DNA of 64,000 nucleotides from Morinoia aosen. Taxonomy: Eukaryota; Arthropoda; Malacostraca; Amphipoda; Talitridae. Below the pieces are notes generated by a model, which had not been told where the DNA came from, made no database searches, and saw nothing but the letters and a program-made list of their open reading frames with translations. Shown here piece after piece: positions 38,208-48,789 of this stretch (positions within the stretch are counted from its first letter, which is position 1; each line of letters opens with the position of its first letter). The translations under genes and the position numbers were made by a program. Location of the stretch: positions 42,819,842 to 42,883,841 of the forward strand of contig CM059569.1 in the NCBI GenBank assembly GCA_030386875.1, given 5' to 3'.

Positions 38208-38572
38208 CCCTTCGGGAGGATACACTTTTTGTATCTATAGCGCTCCTATAACTATCCTATCTATTCATTCTAAGGATGATTTCAGGGCCCGATATTAAAG
38301 TTAGGGATGAATTTTTTTGTTGAAATAGTTTTTTTGTTACCGCCCATTGTTTTAATATTCATTACTGTTTCTTTCAGCACCTATTACTTCCGGTTCCAAC
38401 TGTTATTTTTATAAACTTTCTTACCTGTGGATTTTGTGTGGGAACACACCTTGTGTAAAGATTCCTCGTTCCTATCCTTCCATACGAAATAATACCTTCC
38501 TCTTCCTCATTTTTGGATGACGTTTCCTCATTTTTGGATGACGTTGGATGTGTTTAAAAGTCTTGAACTAAA
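38208..38572 (+). mobile_element. Family A copy
   Basis: It starts CCCTTCGGGAGGATAC. The hairpin GATACA..TGTATC and the CGCTCC block are kept, and it ends near CTTGAACTAAAT. A short internal duplication (CCTCATTTTTGGATGACGTT twice) is specific to this copy. Confidence 0.75.
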
Positions 38573-38652
38573 TTATCGTCTATCAAATATATCCTTTCCA
38601 GTGCTGTTTAACAGTTGATCAGTTAAAATACCAGTTAAAAATTTGTTCTCGT

Positions 38653-38690
38653 AATAATAATAATAATAATAATAATATTAATAATAATAT
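38653..38690. repeat. Microsatellite (TAA)n
   Basis: TAATAATAATAATAATAAT with one interruption, in the long cytohesin intron. Confidence 0.95.
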
Positions 38691-39380
38691 CCATTTACTA
38701 ACGTCTTCCAATATTCCACCGATCAATGACTGAAGTACAGAGAGAAAATAGCTGATCTCTCGCAGCAATACCAACATCAAGCTCCTTATGGTATCTAAAA
38801 TACGCAGTTTAAGATGACGGATAGCCGAAGGCACTATGACGAGATTTGATTGACTATCAAGCCCAAGAAGGTTTGATTAAAACCTTCTTGAGCCACAAAG
38901 CACAATCTGCCTCGGGCTCAAACTTCCCCCTCAGTCAGTGCGCCCTCAGACTCTAAGGCGAATGGGTGTGTGATCGGATCTCGCGCAGCATGACTTGAGT
39001 GTCTTCCTTATATTTTTATCGGAGTATTTTATGTGGGACTCTTCAAAATGCCCGTAATTCATCATTTGAGACATGAGCGAATTCCGTCAGCTGTGTTTTA
39101 CGTGGTGAGACAAGTTTTAAAGCAATTTGTCGTGTAGAATTTTGTAGATTAAGTGATTTCTATCGCAGATTACTATTTTATCATGTTGGAGGAAATCAAG
39201 AGAATTGAAACGAGTGTGCAGTAAAGTGGGTTAACATTTCTTTTCAGACGTACAAAAAATGTTCAGTAAAAATATTTACTGTGTAGTTCTACATTTATGG
39301 GCAATGACACACATTTTCAGCATTTTGTTGACGTTACATTTTTGTTATATCTGAGTGATCCCTCATACATACTCGAGCAT

Positions 39381-39704
39381 ATATCTATGTGAATTAGCGC
39401 TTTAGTATAGGTTAGATGCGAGTTTATAAGCTGGAGATTGAGTTAACGTTCCTCTTGCTGATTTTTGTTTTGACTTATTGTTTTGTTACGGACCGCCTTT
39501 TTTCTGTAGACAGCTGTGATTTTCGGCTTCGATTGTTTTCTGCTTCAGCTTTTATCCTGTTTCTTGCACTTGTTACAATTTTGGGGGATTACGTGGGCAG
39601 TGGATGGGAACTCACCTTGTGGATTCCCCGTGCCCCTTTCATATTAGAGTGCACTTTTGCTTCTTGGGAACATCTCTGTTAGTGTTTGGTAGGCTTAAAC
39701 TGAC
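39381..39704 (+). mobile_element. Family A copy
   Basis: It runs from ATATCTATGTGAATTAGCGC to GGTAGGCTTAAACTGACA with GTTACGGACCGCC in the middle. The first hairpin is lost. Confidence 0.7.
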
Positions 39705-40496
39705 ATGATATATAGTCATTCAACAGGTTTTCAACTAGCTTTTGAACTTACGATTAGCTATCATGAAAGGTATACGATGTGTTCGTTTTGTCATTAGAAA
39801 CAACTCGTCCCTTAGTTGTTCATTTCTTTCATTAGCTCGGTGAGATCGCACCCGACGGCCTCCTCCCTATGCAGTCCTTATCACTGACGTGGCAGAAAGG
39901 TGACTCCATATTATGAGAAACGATATGGAGCTGTACACTTGTCTTCTATTGCTTTTCTCGGCGTTAAGATTGTTTATCCTCAAATATTGTTGTTCATCTT
40001 TTATGCGATTCATACGAGTTCGTGTTGAAGTACGTTGGCCTCTATTTCTCCGGTGTTCGTTTTAACTTCAACGTGTCAATTTAATCGGTGTCAATTTTTC
40101 TTTAATCTGTGTCAATTTTTATTGAAACTGGGTAAAGTAGATTTTTCTGGCTTCTTTCGTGTGCTCGATCCTAAACTTCGGTCGTGCATCAGAAAGTGTT
40201 GTGAATATCGCCGTGCCTAATGTTTGTTACCAGTTATTTCCTGCATTTATCATGATGCAATGGTAAAGCAATATGCCTTGAGTTTTATGTTAATTTAGAC
40301 GATCAAAACAATCACGGAAGTTTCCATCACTGAATTAGGGCATCATTTATACCAGGCTCTTAGCCGCTCTCTTAAGTAGGAGTACATTAATATGCGTTAC
40401 ACTCTCCATATTCCTTTCAGGAGCTTACATTACATTTAAGATGAATATATTTGGTATCATGTATTTAAAAATAATGCTTACCTTTTCGTATGAAAC

Positions 40497-40850
40497 CCCT
40501 CAGGGGGATACAATTATTGTATCTATGGGAACTAGCGCTCCCAGGGGGACAATGTGAGGGCCCGAGCTAAAGGTTAGGTAGGCTTTCTTTTGTTAAAATA
40601 GAATAGGTTTTGTTGTGTTACGGACCATCTTTTTTTCGGTTCACTGCTGTCCTGTTTTTCACCGCCTACCACTTTCTTCTTCAACTTTTTCTTGTTTCAT
40701 GAACTTCTTTCTTAGCTTTCTGTTTCTGTGCCCTTTCTGCATAGATTCCACGTTCCCTTAACTCCATACTAAATGGTGCCTTCTTCCTTCCTCTCTTTAC
40801 ATCTCATTGTTGAGGATAGGGAGGCTTAAACTAACTAATAAACTAATAAA
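40497..40850 (+). mobile_element. Family A SINE-like retroposon, full-length copy
   Basis: This is the best copy of a dispersed family, 354 bp, flanked by a perfect 15-bp direct repeat CTTTTCGTATGAAAC (40482-40496 and 40851-40865), which is a target-site duplication. It begins CCCTCAGGGGGATAC, carries three short hairpins in its first 55 bp (CCC..GGG, GATACAAT.ATTGTATC, GGGA..TCCC), a T/C-rich body, and ends GGCTTAAACTAAC followed by a short (AATAAACT)-type tail. There is no long ORF and no convincing pol III A or B box. Duplications, a simple-repeat tail and 5'-truncated relatives fit target-primed retroposition, as for SINEs or LINE 3' ends. Confidence 0.85.
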
Positions 40851-43123
40851 CTTTTCGTATGAAACGGTAGGAACTATGAATATTAAAGTCGAAATCAATG
40901 CACATTTACGTTCGTACTCTTTCTAAGCAATGTGCCATTGTTACTTGGAACGTTTTGATTCTTATTTTTGTTTCGATATCCATTTCTATCACTACGACTC
41001 GAGACCTTTATGTTCAGTTTTTACTGTGTTGTTCCATTCATTAATTCGGCTCACGCACATTTGACTGACTAAATTACATCGGAAGTGATGTTTGCCGGCA
41101 TTATTCATTCGTGTTCGTGCCTCGTATAAGAGCTCCTGTAAGGACTTGTTCGGCTCCGTCATGTGATGTGTAGCTCGTGAAGCGAGGGTTTTGGTGGTCA
41201 TTTTCTGATACTAGTAACCTGGATAAAGTTCTAACTCCGTTACGCAATGTAGCGATGGCATTGAGTGCACATTTTGCTTTCTCCCGGGACTCACGGTTAC
41301 CATCGAAGCCCACAAAGCTTTTAGAAAATCGCAATCGGATGTGTATGGTCGATGGCGACGCTTTTATTGTTGACCAACGTTATTCTTTAATTGATGTCAA
41401 TTTTCATTGAAACGTATTTAAGTAGTTTCTACGAAAATTGCTACATTACTCTTATATTTCGTCAATTGAAGATTAATGGAGAATCATGAGAACTGACTAG
41501 CCGTAATACGTTTGGTGGAGATAGGGACAATTTCCTTAGTCACGATGTACCTGGTAGGGAAGTTGCATGCTTTTAATGAACCATTTTTGCGATGTTTATT
41601 GGACCGTTCAGTATGATGAATAACTTTATGGTTCTATTTAATTATGTAACATTAATTGAACTGTTTAATATGATCAAGTGCTGTTCGCCAATTTCATGCT
41701 GCGGAAAACTATTGAGTGCAGTAAGCTGTGTTGGGAGCTGCTGTACATGCGCATGAACTTCAGAGAAGTGGAGTGAGGCGGCTACCTCAAACTGTTTTAT
41801 TGATTACATCCGCCGCTGTCGGGGTGGGTAGCTCGCTGTCTACCTCACTATCTACTTCAGCTTTTGGAGTTCAAGTCAATTTAGTCATTATTTTATGTGC
41901 AGTATTTAGATGCAACCGCGGAAGCCGTTTCGTTCAGCCATGCCATTCTCTTTGAGGACTGTTCAATTATACCGTTTTGGTATTCCTATTTCCATTTCCG
42001 ATGTTCCGTGTACTGCAACTCATATGGAATGCACATTTATTTTAAATGTTACTTGATAAACCTTGCTTTCCTGTTGCAAGTAGACAGATGTCATCTTAAT
42101 ACGATAATGAAATGTTTGTGATTGTGAATGAGTTTTGTTTTAGAAGAAGGTATTATTTTTCCTTAATCGGGTGTAGAAGATTCAATTGGTAAAAAAGATT
42201 GTTGGGTGAAAATCAAATTATCGTGGATTTTTCTTATTACTAACATATTTCTCTATGAAAATTTTAGTTCATAACTCTTGATCATTCCAATTTACTGTTT
42301 TTTGAATGTCATTCAGAAGCAGTGCTAGTGTACAATATATTCTTGAAATCGGCTAATAGTTATTTTGTGGTACTATTGTTAATGAGTTGAAACTTCATCG
42401 CTACCGTTCATTTCTACTACCACAATTACTTTTCATTATCGCTGTTGTAATAATACATTATTGCCATACCCCGTACCACCATTTTCATCCTTATGTTCTC
42501 AATGCTGTACAAAGACATTACCAACGATCATTGTCGCCTATTACGTTTACTCTCTCGCCTTCATGGTCTGCTCATCATCGGAGTCTCGTTAGTTGTTTAA
42601 TTTCATAAACGATGTGATGACATTAGACGACACCAAGGGGCGACCGTTTGCCAAGGCAAGAAGCTGCCTCGTTGGCACACATTCAAAAGCTTCGGTGCCT
42701 CCTGCTCTATGTGTGCCTCGCATCTATTTTCTTTCCTGTCTTTTATTTTCTCTGTCTGCTTTACTAGCGCGACTTGGTGACGCAAGATTTGCTTGAACGT
42801 TACTTCTCTTTGGTTAGCGTGAGAACTCAACGTTGTGCCCATGATAACATGACCCTTCACTGTATGAGAGCGTATGTGGTTGTCCTCTCGTGTACTTGCG
42901 TTCGTTTTAATGAGTTACACGGTTTTAGTGTGAGTTATCCATACGTTTTTACTAAGAGTTATCCATACGCTTTAGCTACGCAAGTTTAGTTTTCTGATTA
43001 TAAACGCAATAGTGTTGCAGTATCGTTTCTTAATTATTCTTGATCACCCACAGTACTCAAACTTCGAAATATTGTTTCAATGTGAATATTCCTTACTTTA
43101 GGCGAGGTTTGAACTTTAGTTTT

Positions 43124-43154
43124 TGAATAATGAACGCATTGCGTTCATTATTCA
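43124..43154. repeat. Perfect hairpin, 15-bp stem, 1-nt loop
   Basis: TGAATAATGAACGCA, T, TGCGTTCATTATTCA. A second palindrome TTGCGTTCATGAACGCAA lies about 20 bp downstream using the same GAACGCA word. It is 330 bp upstream of the first shared cytohesin exon. Confidence 0.9.
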
Positions 43155-43483
43155 TTATTTATCATTATTATTGCGTTCATGAACGCAAATCTCAACATTG
43201 CCTATTGCATATTGAGTTCACGCCATTTAGCTTAATATTTTCGTACGCTTTGGCAGTTATTGTCCGTACGTAGTGACGATTAATTTACGTACCTTATGTA
43301 GGATACATGTAAAAACTAAAATCATCCGTAATGATTGTATAAATATCTTGACATGATTCCGTTTAAAGAAGCGCGCGTCTCTGATAAGTTTTTACTATTT
43401 TCAGGTAAAATTAAAGGCATTCATTTTCTCGAGCTTTCTGCAATTCAAAGCTAAAAACTAATCCGTTATTTTTTTGTGTGCAG

Positions 43484-43548
43484 CAACTCAAAGATGAGAT
43501 GGCCGACGTCACCGCCGAGATGGAGACGCTGGAAGGAGGGGAGGACGG
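43484..43548 (+). CDS. step: Cytohesin shared exon 1: end of coiled coil
   Basis: After a polypyrimidine tract and CAG acceptor (43481-43483) the exon reads QLKDEMADVTAEMETLEGGEDG. It aligns with the QRLKDEIAEVANEIENLG part of human cytohesin-1, the end of the N-terminal coiled coil used for dimerisation and binding of scaffold proteins. It starts in phase 0 and ends in phase 2 at donor GG|GTGAGT. Because it starts in phase 0, any upstream exon must end on a complete codon. Both candidate first exons in this window do. Confidence 0.9.
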
Positions 43549-44166
43549 GTGAGTTACTCTTCAGTTTCACAATCTTGTTGCTAAATTACGTCTGTTTAGA
43601 TTTATTTTGTTTTATTGACTCATTTGTTTGCTGCGTTTGAATAGTTTTTATTGTTTTGAAGCAGTGAATTTTATTGAGCTTGAAAGCTTTTCGTGCTTTC
43701 CAATTCACGTTTGAACCTTAGGAGTTTTAGATGCTCATTATGTTTTGCTATAATTTAACATTAAAAAAAGTACCACTAGAGGAATTTTCATTGCTTTGCA
43801 CCATCATCAGTATTGACTTGGATTAGCAACTATATTTTTGCATTAGTATAACTTTTCCCTTTATTGGCTCTATGTCTCCTTGAAAATAATGCATCAGACT
43901 TTTTCATTTTACGTTCGTATGAATAATTTATTTGGACAACTTCGCAAATGGTCTGCCTTCAGTTTTGACTGTAAATGTATGATACCTCAGCTGCTGAATC
44001 TAGCATTCGAACCTTGTTTTTTTAGCCGAATAATCAGAGCTCATCAAAATTGACGTGTATAAGAATGTGTCGATATGATTAAGATTTTTGTTATTAACTC
44101 AGCGCATTCGTGAATTACGCTAGTAATCATAGCGCATAATTATTTATGTTCTCCTTCCTATTCTAG

Positions 44167-44282
44167 GAAAAACAACCCGAAGAGTAAACAGATGAGCATC
44201 GGCCGTAAGAAGTTCAACATGGACCCCAAGAAAGGCATCGAGTATCTCATTGAGCACGGTCTATTGAAGAATACCCCAGATG
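44167..44282 (+). CDS. step: Cytohesin shared exon 2: linker and start of Sec7 domain
   Basis: The acceptor is TTCTAG. The exon reads [20 protein letters not shown], then [18 protein letters not shown]. The block [18 protein letters not shown] is the invariant start of the cytohesin Sec7 domain. The donor G|GTGAGT leaves phase 1. The preceding intron is 618 bp. Confidence 0.95.
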
Positions 44283-44580
44283 GTGAGTGATGCTTGGAAT
44301 TAATTTCAGCTTATACATACATAGAAGAGGGTTTGCACTTTTAAATGTGGCGCCCGCATCAATGTAACTAGAATCTTATCACAGCCTATTGAACAGTCAT
44401 CAAACGCGTACTCTAAGAAATACCGTCGTGTGAATGAAATAAGGCTAGATACGAAATGTGCCACCCACAAATGTTGATACTACATACACGCTCTCAATGG
44501 CTTGAGATTTTTGAAAATTACCGCATTTCACCTACATATTCACTCTGTTTGCCCTTACTAACGATGTCGGGTGTGGTCAG

Positions 44581-44731
44581 ATATTTCGAAGTTCCTGTAC
44601 AACGGCGAGGGACTCAACAAGACGGCCATCGGCGACTATCTGGGCGAGCGGCACGAGTTCAACCAGACTGTGCTGGACGCGTTCGTGGCCCTGCATAACT
44701 TCACTGATCTCATCCTCGTACAGGCTCTCAG
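44581..44731 (+). CDS. step: Cytohesin shared exon 3: Sec7 domain, N-terminal half
   Basis: The exon reads [20 protein letters not shown] and continues [31 protein letters not shown]. The run [19 protein letters not shown] is diagnostic of cytohesins. The acceptor GTCAG ends at 44580; the donor AG|GTTTGT is weaker than consensus and leaves phase 2. Sec7 is an all-helical domain, and this exon supplies the helices that pack behind the catalytic groove. Confidence 0.95.
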
Positions 44732-45120
44732 GTTTGTAATCTTTTATGCCACATCGACTCTTTCATTACTTCACATACGTCCGTGGTCCACTTTTCATGA
44801 TATTGCATTCCTATCATTTTGATACCCAGAGTGAATCGCATTCCCCATTTTGGCTTTAAACGTATTGTCGTTGTGAATCAGCGTTTTATTTTTGTGTTTT
44901 GTGTTTGATGTGTACTTTTGACAAAGATTACGAATGAGGCGAGGGCTCGGGCGTAGTCGTTTAACGCAAATCTCGTTCAAAAACGTCCATCTCTGTAGGC
45001 GAGAAAAATCTATATACGTTAAATGTTGAATTGCCAAATTTCAGCATGAAATTGAGTTTTTGTTTCAATTATATGCCAAAATGGCTTTATCTTATTTAAT
45101 TATATATATTTTTTTTGCAG

Positions 45121-45382
45121 GCAATTCCTATGGAGCTTTAGGCTACCCGGCGAGGCTCAGAAGATAGACCGCATGATGGAACGTTTCGCGGGTCACTATT
45201 GTGACTTGAATCCAACTATATTCAAGCATCCTGACACCTGCTTCGTCCTTTCATTTGCCATTATTATGCTCAATACTTCCCTTCACAATCCTGCAGTTAA
45301 AGACAAACAGACACTTGAACAATTTATAAACATGAACAGAGGCATCGATAATGGAGACGACCTTCCACGAGAATTATTGGAG
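45121..45382 (+). CDS. step: Cytohesin shared exon 4: catalytic part of Sec7 domain
   Basis: A long T tract and GCAG acceptor precede [20 protein letters not shown]. The glutamate of [10 protein letters not shown] is the conserved 'glutamic finger' that displaces Mg2+ and nucleotide from Arf. The second Sec7 signature follows ([20 protein letters not shown], then AVKDK). Both are intact, so the exchange activity should be competent. The exon ends [16 protein letters not shown] at donor GAG|GTGAGA in phase 0. The segment [17 protein letters not shown] is the most divergent from vertebrate proteins. Confidence 0.97.
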
Positions 45383-45917
45383 GTGAGAGATGCTGTTTTT
45401 TCATATCTTGGCTGGTACAAGGTCTCGAAGAGAGAAAGGTGTATGTTATTATATATCTGTAAGTGAGCAAAAAAGATGTTATGGAATATGTAGATCGAAA
45501 AATTACCTTCCTCCCTCATGTAGCTAGGATATTGATATAAAAAACACATTTTCAAAATACGCTGTGATTCATGTATATGTGTTGCTTGCGATCATAAGCT
45601 TATCAACTGTATGGTTATTGCTGTAGGGATGGATAATGAAACACGTATTGTTAAATTCTTGTCTTGAGGCAGGATCATGATTATTTAGCCATGTTACGTG
45701 ATCATCAGTAATCATTAGTCGTCATTTTCGATCTCTCCGACTGTCGTCAATTTTTAATGTGTATTTTAAAATGTAAAAAGCTGTCTCTAGTGTGTCTTCA
45801 TGAATAAAAGTTTTTTGGTGATGCCTGAACCCGAAGAAAATCAGTTCTTTTCGCTAATTACGATCAAACTGCTTAACATATTGTCTTCTCAAGGTGAATA
45901 GTTGACGCCTGGGTTCC

Positions 45918-46098
45918 ATATTTGCAGTTAGGTTTTTTAAATAACTCTTCTCTATGATACAGTACGTGTGTAGCCATATACGTCCAGCTCTTGTGAATGT
46001 TTCAGCCCTGATGACGAACTCCACTTGTGAGTTCGAAAGCTTGGCCTAATATATATCTTAACCTGGAAGAGTTATTTAAAAAACCTAACTGCAAATAT
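45918..46098. mobile_element. Inverted-repeat element with hammerhead-like core
   Basis: The left arm 45918-45950 and right arm 46066-46098 are perfect 33-bp inverted repeats (ATATTTGCAGTTAGG... / ...CCTAACTGCAAATAT) around a 115-bp centre. There is no ORF. It lies in the intron between the Sec7 catalytic exon and the PH exon. The centre contains the hammerhead-like motif annotated separately. Perfect arms suggest a recent insertion. The class (MITE, or Penelope/retrozyme-related terminal repeat) is undetermined. Confidence 0.8.
46005..46045 (+). ncRNA. Hammerhead-ribozyme-like motif (type I, tiny stem III)
   Basis: In order: GCC (46005-46007), CTGATGA (46008-46014), CGAACTC (46015-46021), 7-nt loop CACTTGT, GAGTTCG (46029-46035), AAA, GCTT, GGC (46043-46045). 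CUGAUGA and GAAA are the two hammerhead core strands. The 7-bp complement between them would be stem II, GCC/GGC stem I, and AGCU a 2-bp stem III, as in hammerheads of Penelope-like elements and retrozymes. One extra C, or a shifted 10.1-11.1 pair, departs from the active consensus, and the site would be U17. It is probably degenerate or weak. Activity is not shown by sequence. Confidence 0.45.
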
Positions 46099-46419
46099 TG
46101 TCTTCTTCTAAATGCACTTTCCACATGAGTACTTTATTCTCCATATTTTTTAAGCGAACGCACTTTTTTTAACTGCACTTGTCGTAACTTAGTGATTCGA
46201 GCTTAGTACATAATTCCAGAATAACCTTATCCATAAGTTCGATATTTTAGTTTTCATTAATAAAAAATTATCTAGATGCTTTATGTATTCCTACACGACT
46301 GTAGATTTAACACCCGAGCATAAATAAGGAAATTTTCTCAAGTTCTCACCGTGCGTACGCTATCGCATTTAGTGAACGTATTCTTTCATGAAAATATCTA
46401 ATGTTAGCTTATTTCACAG

Positions 46420-46650
46420 AGTTTGTACGAAAGTATCAAGACGGAGCCTTTCAAGATCCCAGAGGATGACGGCAACGATCTCATGCACACCTTCTTCAAC
46501 CCCGACCGAGAGGGCTGGCTGTGGAAGCAGGGCGGCCGCTATAAGAGTTGGAAGAGGCGTTGGTTTATCCTCAACGATAACTGTTTATATTATTTTGAAT
46601 TTACTACAGATAAAGAACCTAGGGGCATCATTCCACTAGAGAATATTGAG
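46420..46650 (+). CDS. step: Cytohesin shared exon 5: Sec7-PH linker and first half of PH domain
   Basis: After acceptor TTTCACAG the exon reads [60 protein letters not shown] and ends PLENIE|GTGAGT, phase 0. The PH phosphoinositide-binding residues K..GGR..(K)SWKRRW are present. The beta1-beta2 loop has two glycines (KQGGR). In vertebrate cytohesins the two-glycine splice form prefers PI(3,4,5)P3 and the three-glycine form is less selective, so this exon should encode the PIP3-selective type. Confidence 0.96.
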
Positions 46651-47037
46651 GTGAGTTCTTCGGACTGCTTGTTGATAGTTCCTTAGTTATTCCCATTTCA
46701 CTCGCATGAACACAGTTTTAATTCGTAGACTAGGCTTTGTCGCTGTCGAACGTCATAGAGTGCAATAATGCTTGAAAAAATATGAAACAAAATATAGTAT
46801 ATTTCGAAAAAGCGTGTATTTGAATAACAATTGCTACACAATTGGTTTAAAATTTATATTTTCACGAGCTGGTTTTCAAGTTGTAGGGAATTTTTTCTTG
46901 CGCTGTATGTATTTTATTGCGGCCATCGCACGTGAAAGCTATACTGTGTAATTTTATTTCCTCAATACGATTGTAAATATATCGATAGCGTTCATGCTAC
47001 GATATTTCAATGAATTATATTTTTCAATTGTTCACAG

Positions 47038-47216
47038 GTTCGAGAAGTTCATGACCGCAACAAACCGCACTGCTTCGAGCTGCAGTCCACCTCGAAGGAT
47101 GTCATCAAGGCGTGCAAGACGGACAGTGAGGGCAAAGTGGTTGAGGGAAAGCACATGGTCTACAGGATGAGTGCCGCCACCCACGAAGAGAAGGAGGAAT
47201 GGATCAAGTGTATCAG
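47038..47216 (+). CDS. step: Cytohesin shared exon 6: second half of PH domain
   Basis: The acceptor is TTCACAG. The exon reads [60 protein letters not shown]. The insert VIKACKT..G.VVEG.H.VYR and the closing helix [10 protein letters not shown] match cytohesin PH domains almost residue for residue. The donor AG|GTTTGT leaves phase 2. Confidence 0.96.
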
Positions 47217-47299
47217 GTTTGTTCGCTTGTGCTTGCCATGCTGCCCTCATAGTTACGGGGTATAAATGTCAAGTTATGTGTCGAATGAGTGATAGAATT

Positions 47300-47540
47300 G
47301 ACGTTTAAGACTTAGACCGCAACGTGCGCCACCGGTGGCCACGGAGGGAATTTTCATGATACTGCTAACCGACCGGCCAGTAGTTACTTAGCTAACTGAA
47401 TTTTCATAAATACTGTAAGCTAAATGAAGGCATGATCCAGCTTATGTTTACTATTTTCAAAACTGCTTACTATAATTGAAAAATTTGAGTTTAATTTTGA
47501 ATTTCATTTTAACCATTTGTGGTCAAAGTGTTAGTGTGTG
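47300..47540 (+). repeat. Dispersed repeat family B copy in cytohesin intron
   Basis: CGTGCGCCACCGGTGGCCAC, CCGACCGGCCAGTAGTTAC, TTTTCATAAATACTGTAAGC, TAAATGAAGGCATGATCCAG and TTTTAACCATTTGTGGTCAA follow the same order as the copies at 1 and 1155. Confidence 0.65.
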
Positions 47541-47749
47541 GCAGCATAGGAAATAACTTAATTCTTATTTTAGTGTTCCACATTTTCTATCAAATATCTT
47601 TTTTGTAGCAGGTTAGGTTTTGTTCGACTGGTAGCTCTTCAGATAGATTCCTTTACCTGTAGGAGGACAGTGAAGTACTACTCGCAAATATTTAAAGTTT
47701 CATTCGCTGTTTTCTCATTCGAGGGACATGTGTAATTTATGTATAGAAG

Positions 47750-47858
47750 TTAGTTCTCCTTGGTTGAGAAAAATAAGTTTTCTGTTTTGCTAGGGACAAT
47801 CCATTTTTGGTTCACTGTCATTTTTTGCAGTAGCTATTTTTTTCATTATAAAATTTCG
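47750..47858 (+). mobile_element. Possible family A fragment
   Basis: The blocks TTGCTAGGGACAATCC and TTTTGGTTCACTGTC followed by TTTTTTGCAG.A resemble the family centre. It is short and divergent. Confidence 0.35.
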
Positions 47859-47889
47859 TTTTGGTGATTTGAGATTGGAAGATAGGCCT

Positions 47890-48345
47890 AGGCCTGAGCG
47901 CTCATCGGATTTCGATGAAGATGCTTTCTGAGAACGTTTGGGGAGAATGATTCTTTTCAAAGTCCTCGTGAATTTGCGAATGAAGTCAATAGCAATTGCA
48001 GCGCGTGGATGATATTTTTTGAAATATACGTCCAGAAAATTTGAACAGAGAAACGATCATCCTCCTCTTGCTGCTAAAGTGAACCAAGAAAAAATTTTGC
48101 TAACTCGGTCAGTCTGTACTACCCCCCCACCCACCGAATTCCCCTGACCTCGCCCCGACTGAGTTTCATCTTTAGGTCCTTAAAGAATGCTCTTCGAGGC
48201 AGAAACTTTACTGAAGACAATCAAGTTTAACGAGTATCTTCAAAGCATTTTTGAGTCGAAACAGCCTTCATTTTGCTCGGATGGCATTGAAAGGTCAATT
48301 GACAAATGATGGAAGAAAAATGGTAGATAAAATGGTGATTATACG
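47890..48345 (+). pseudogene. Decayed, internally deleted mariner transposase
   Basis: Three recognisable blocks lie in the right order but in different frames. The first is RPERSSDFDEDAF then a stop (47890-47931), with FQSPREFANEVNSNCSA, like the mariner helix-turn-helix region P..REFA..N.S, at 47943-48010. The second is NDHPPLAAKV (about 48052-48081), like the DN..PH.A second catalytic region. The third is HPPNSPDLAPTEFHL (48128-48172) with the third catalytic Asp, followed after a +1 frameshift by RSLKNALRGRNFTEDNQV. Roughly half of a normal 340-residue transposase is missing, and frameshifts and stops are present. It is dead. It lies in the last cytohesin intron, in sense orientation. Confidence 0.8.
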
Positions 48346-48789
48346 ATTGATTAAAATTGTTAATTTGATTTATAATGCATGTTGAATTAAAGATCATGAA
48401 ACTGAAATTATTTATGAATTGACCTAGTAAGTAATAACAAGTGAGAGGAAGATAGTTTAGATGAAATAAGGGTTTAGAGGGTGGAACTTGTTGAAGAATT
48501 TCAAGAATTAGCCTAGTGATTAATATAATGCAGGTTGTGTGAGCTGACCTTCCTATTCTATTTAAATTCCTATTTCGTGTTACTTCATTTATGTTGCAGT
48601 GAAGGAGCTCATAATTTATTTCCTAGGTGATCATTTTTGTACTCCGTAATCTAAATCTTTTGTTCTTAATTTTCTTCTCCAAATGGTAGAGTTTTTCAGA
48701 CTAATTACCTTCGTTCAAATTCAGCTCTTAGAATCCTGACTTCTCTAGCAGAGCTCTAATGGTATTTTTTTTTTTTTTTACTTCTGCAG

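Larger units (their letters stand above)
34391..43483. other. Long intron leading to the first shared cytohesin exon
   Basis: About 9.1 kb. It holds the tandem donor repeats, a possible small exon near 35040, two or three TTAA elements (36983-37409), SINEs at 38208, 39381 and 40497, the TAA microsatellite and the hairpin at 43124. The canonical short coiled-coil first exon would be expected here or upstream, but I do not see it. Confidence 0.6.

Noticed and set aside
40497-40560. Similarity of the SINE 5' end to U1 snRNA (CAGGGG.GATAC and CCCAGGG)
   Set aside because: Only two short words match and their spacing differs (41 versus 35); probably chance.
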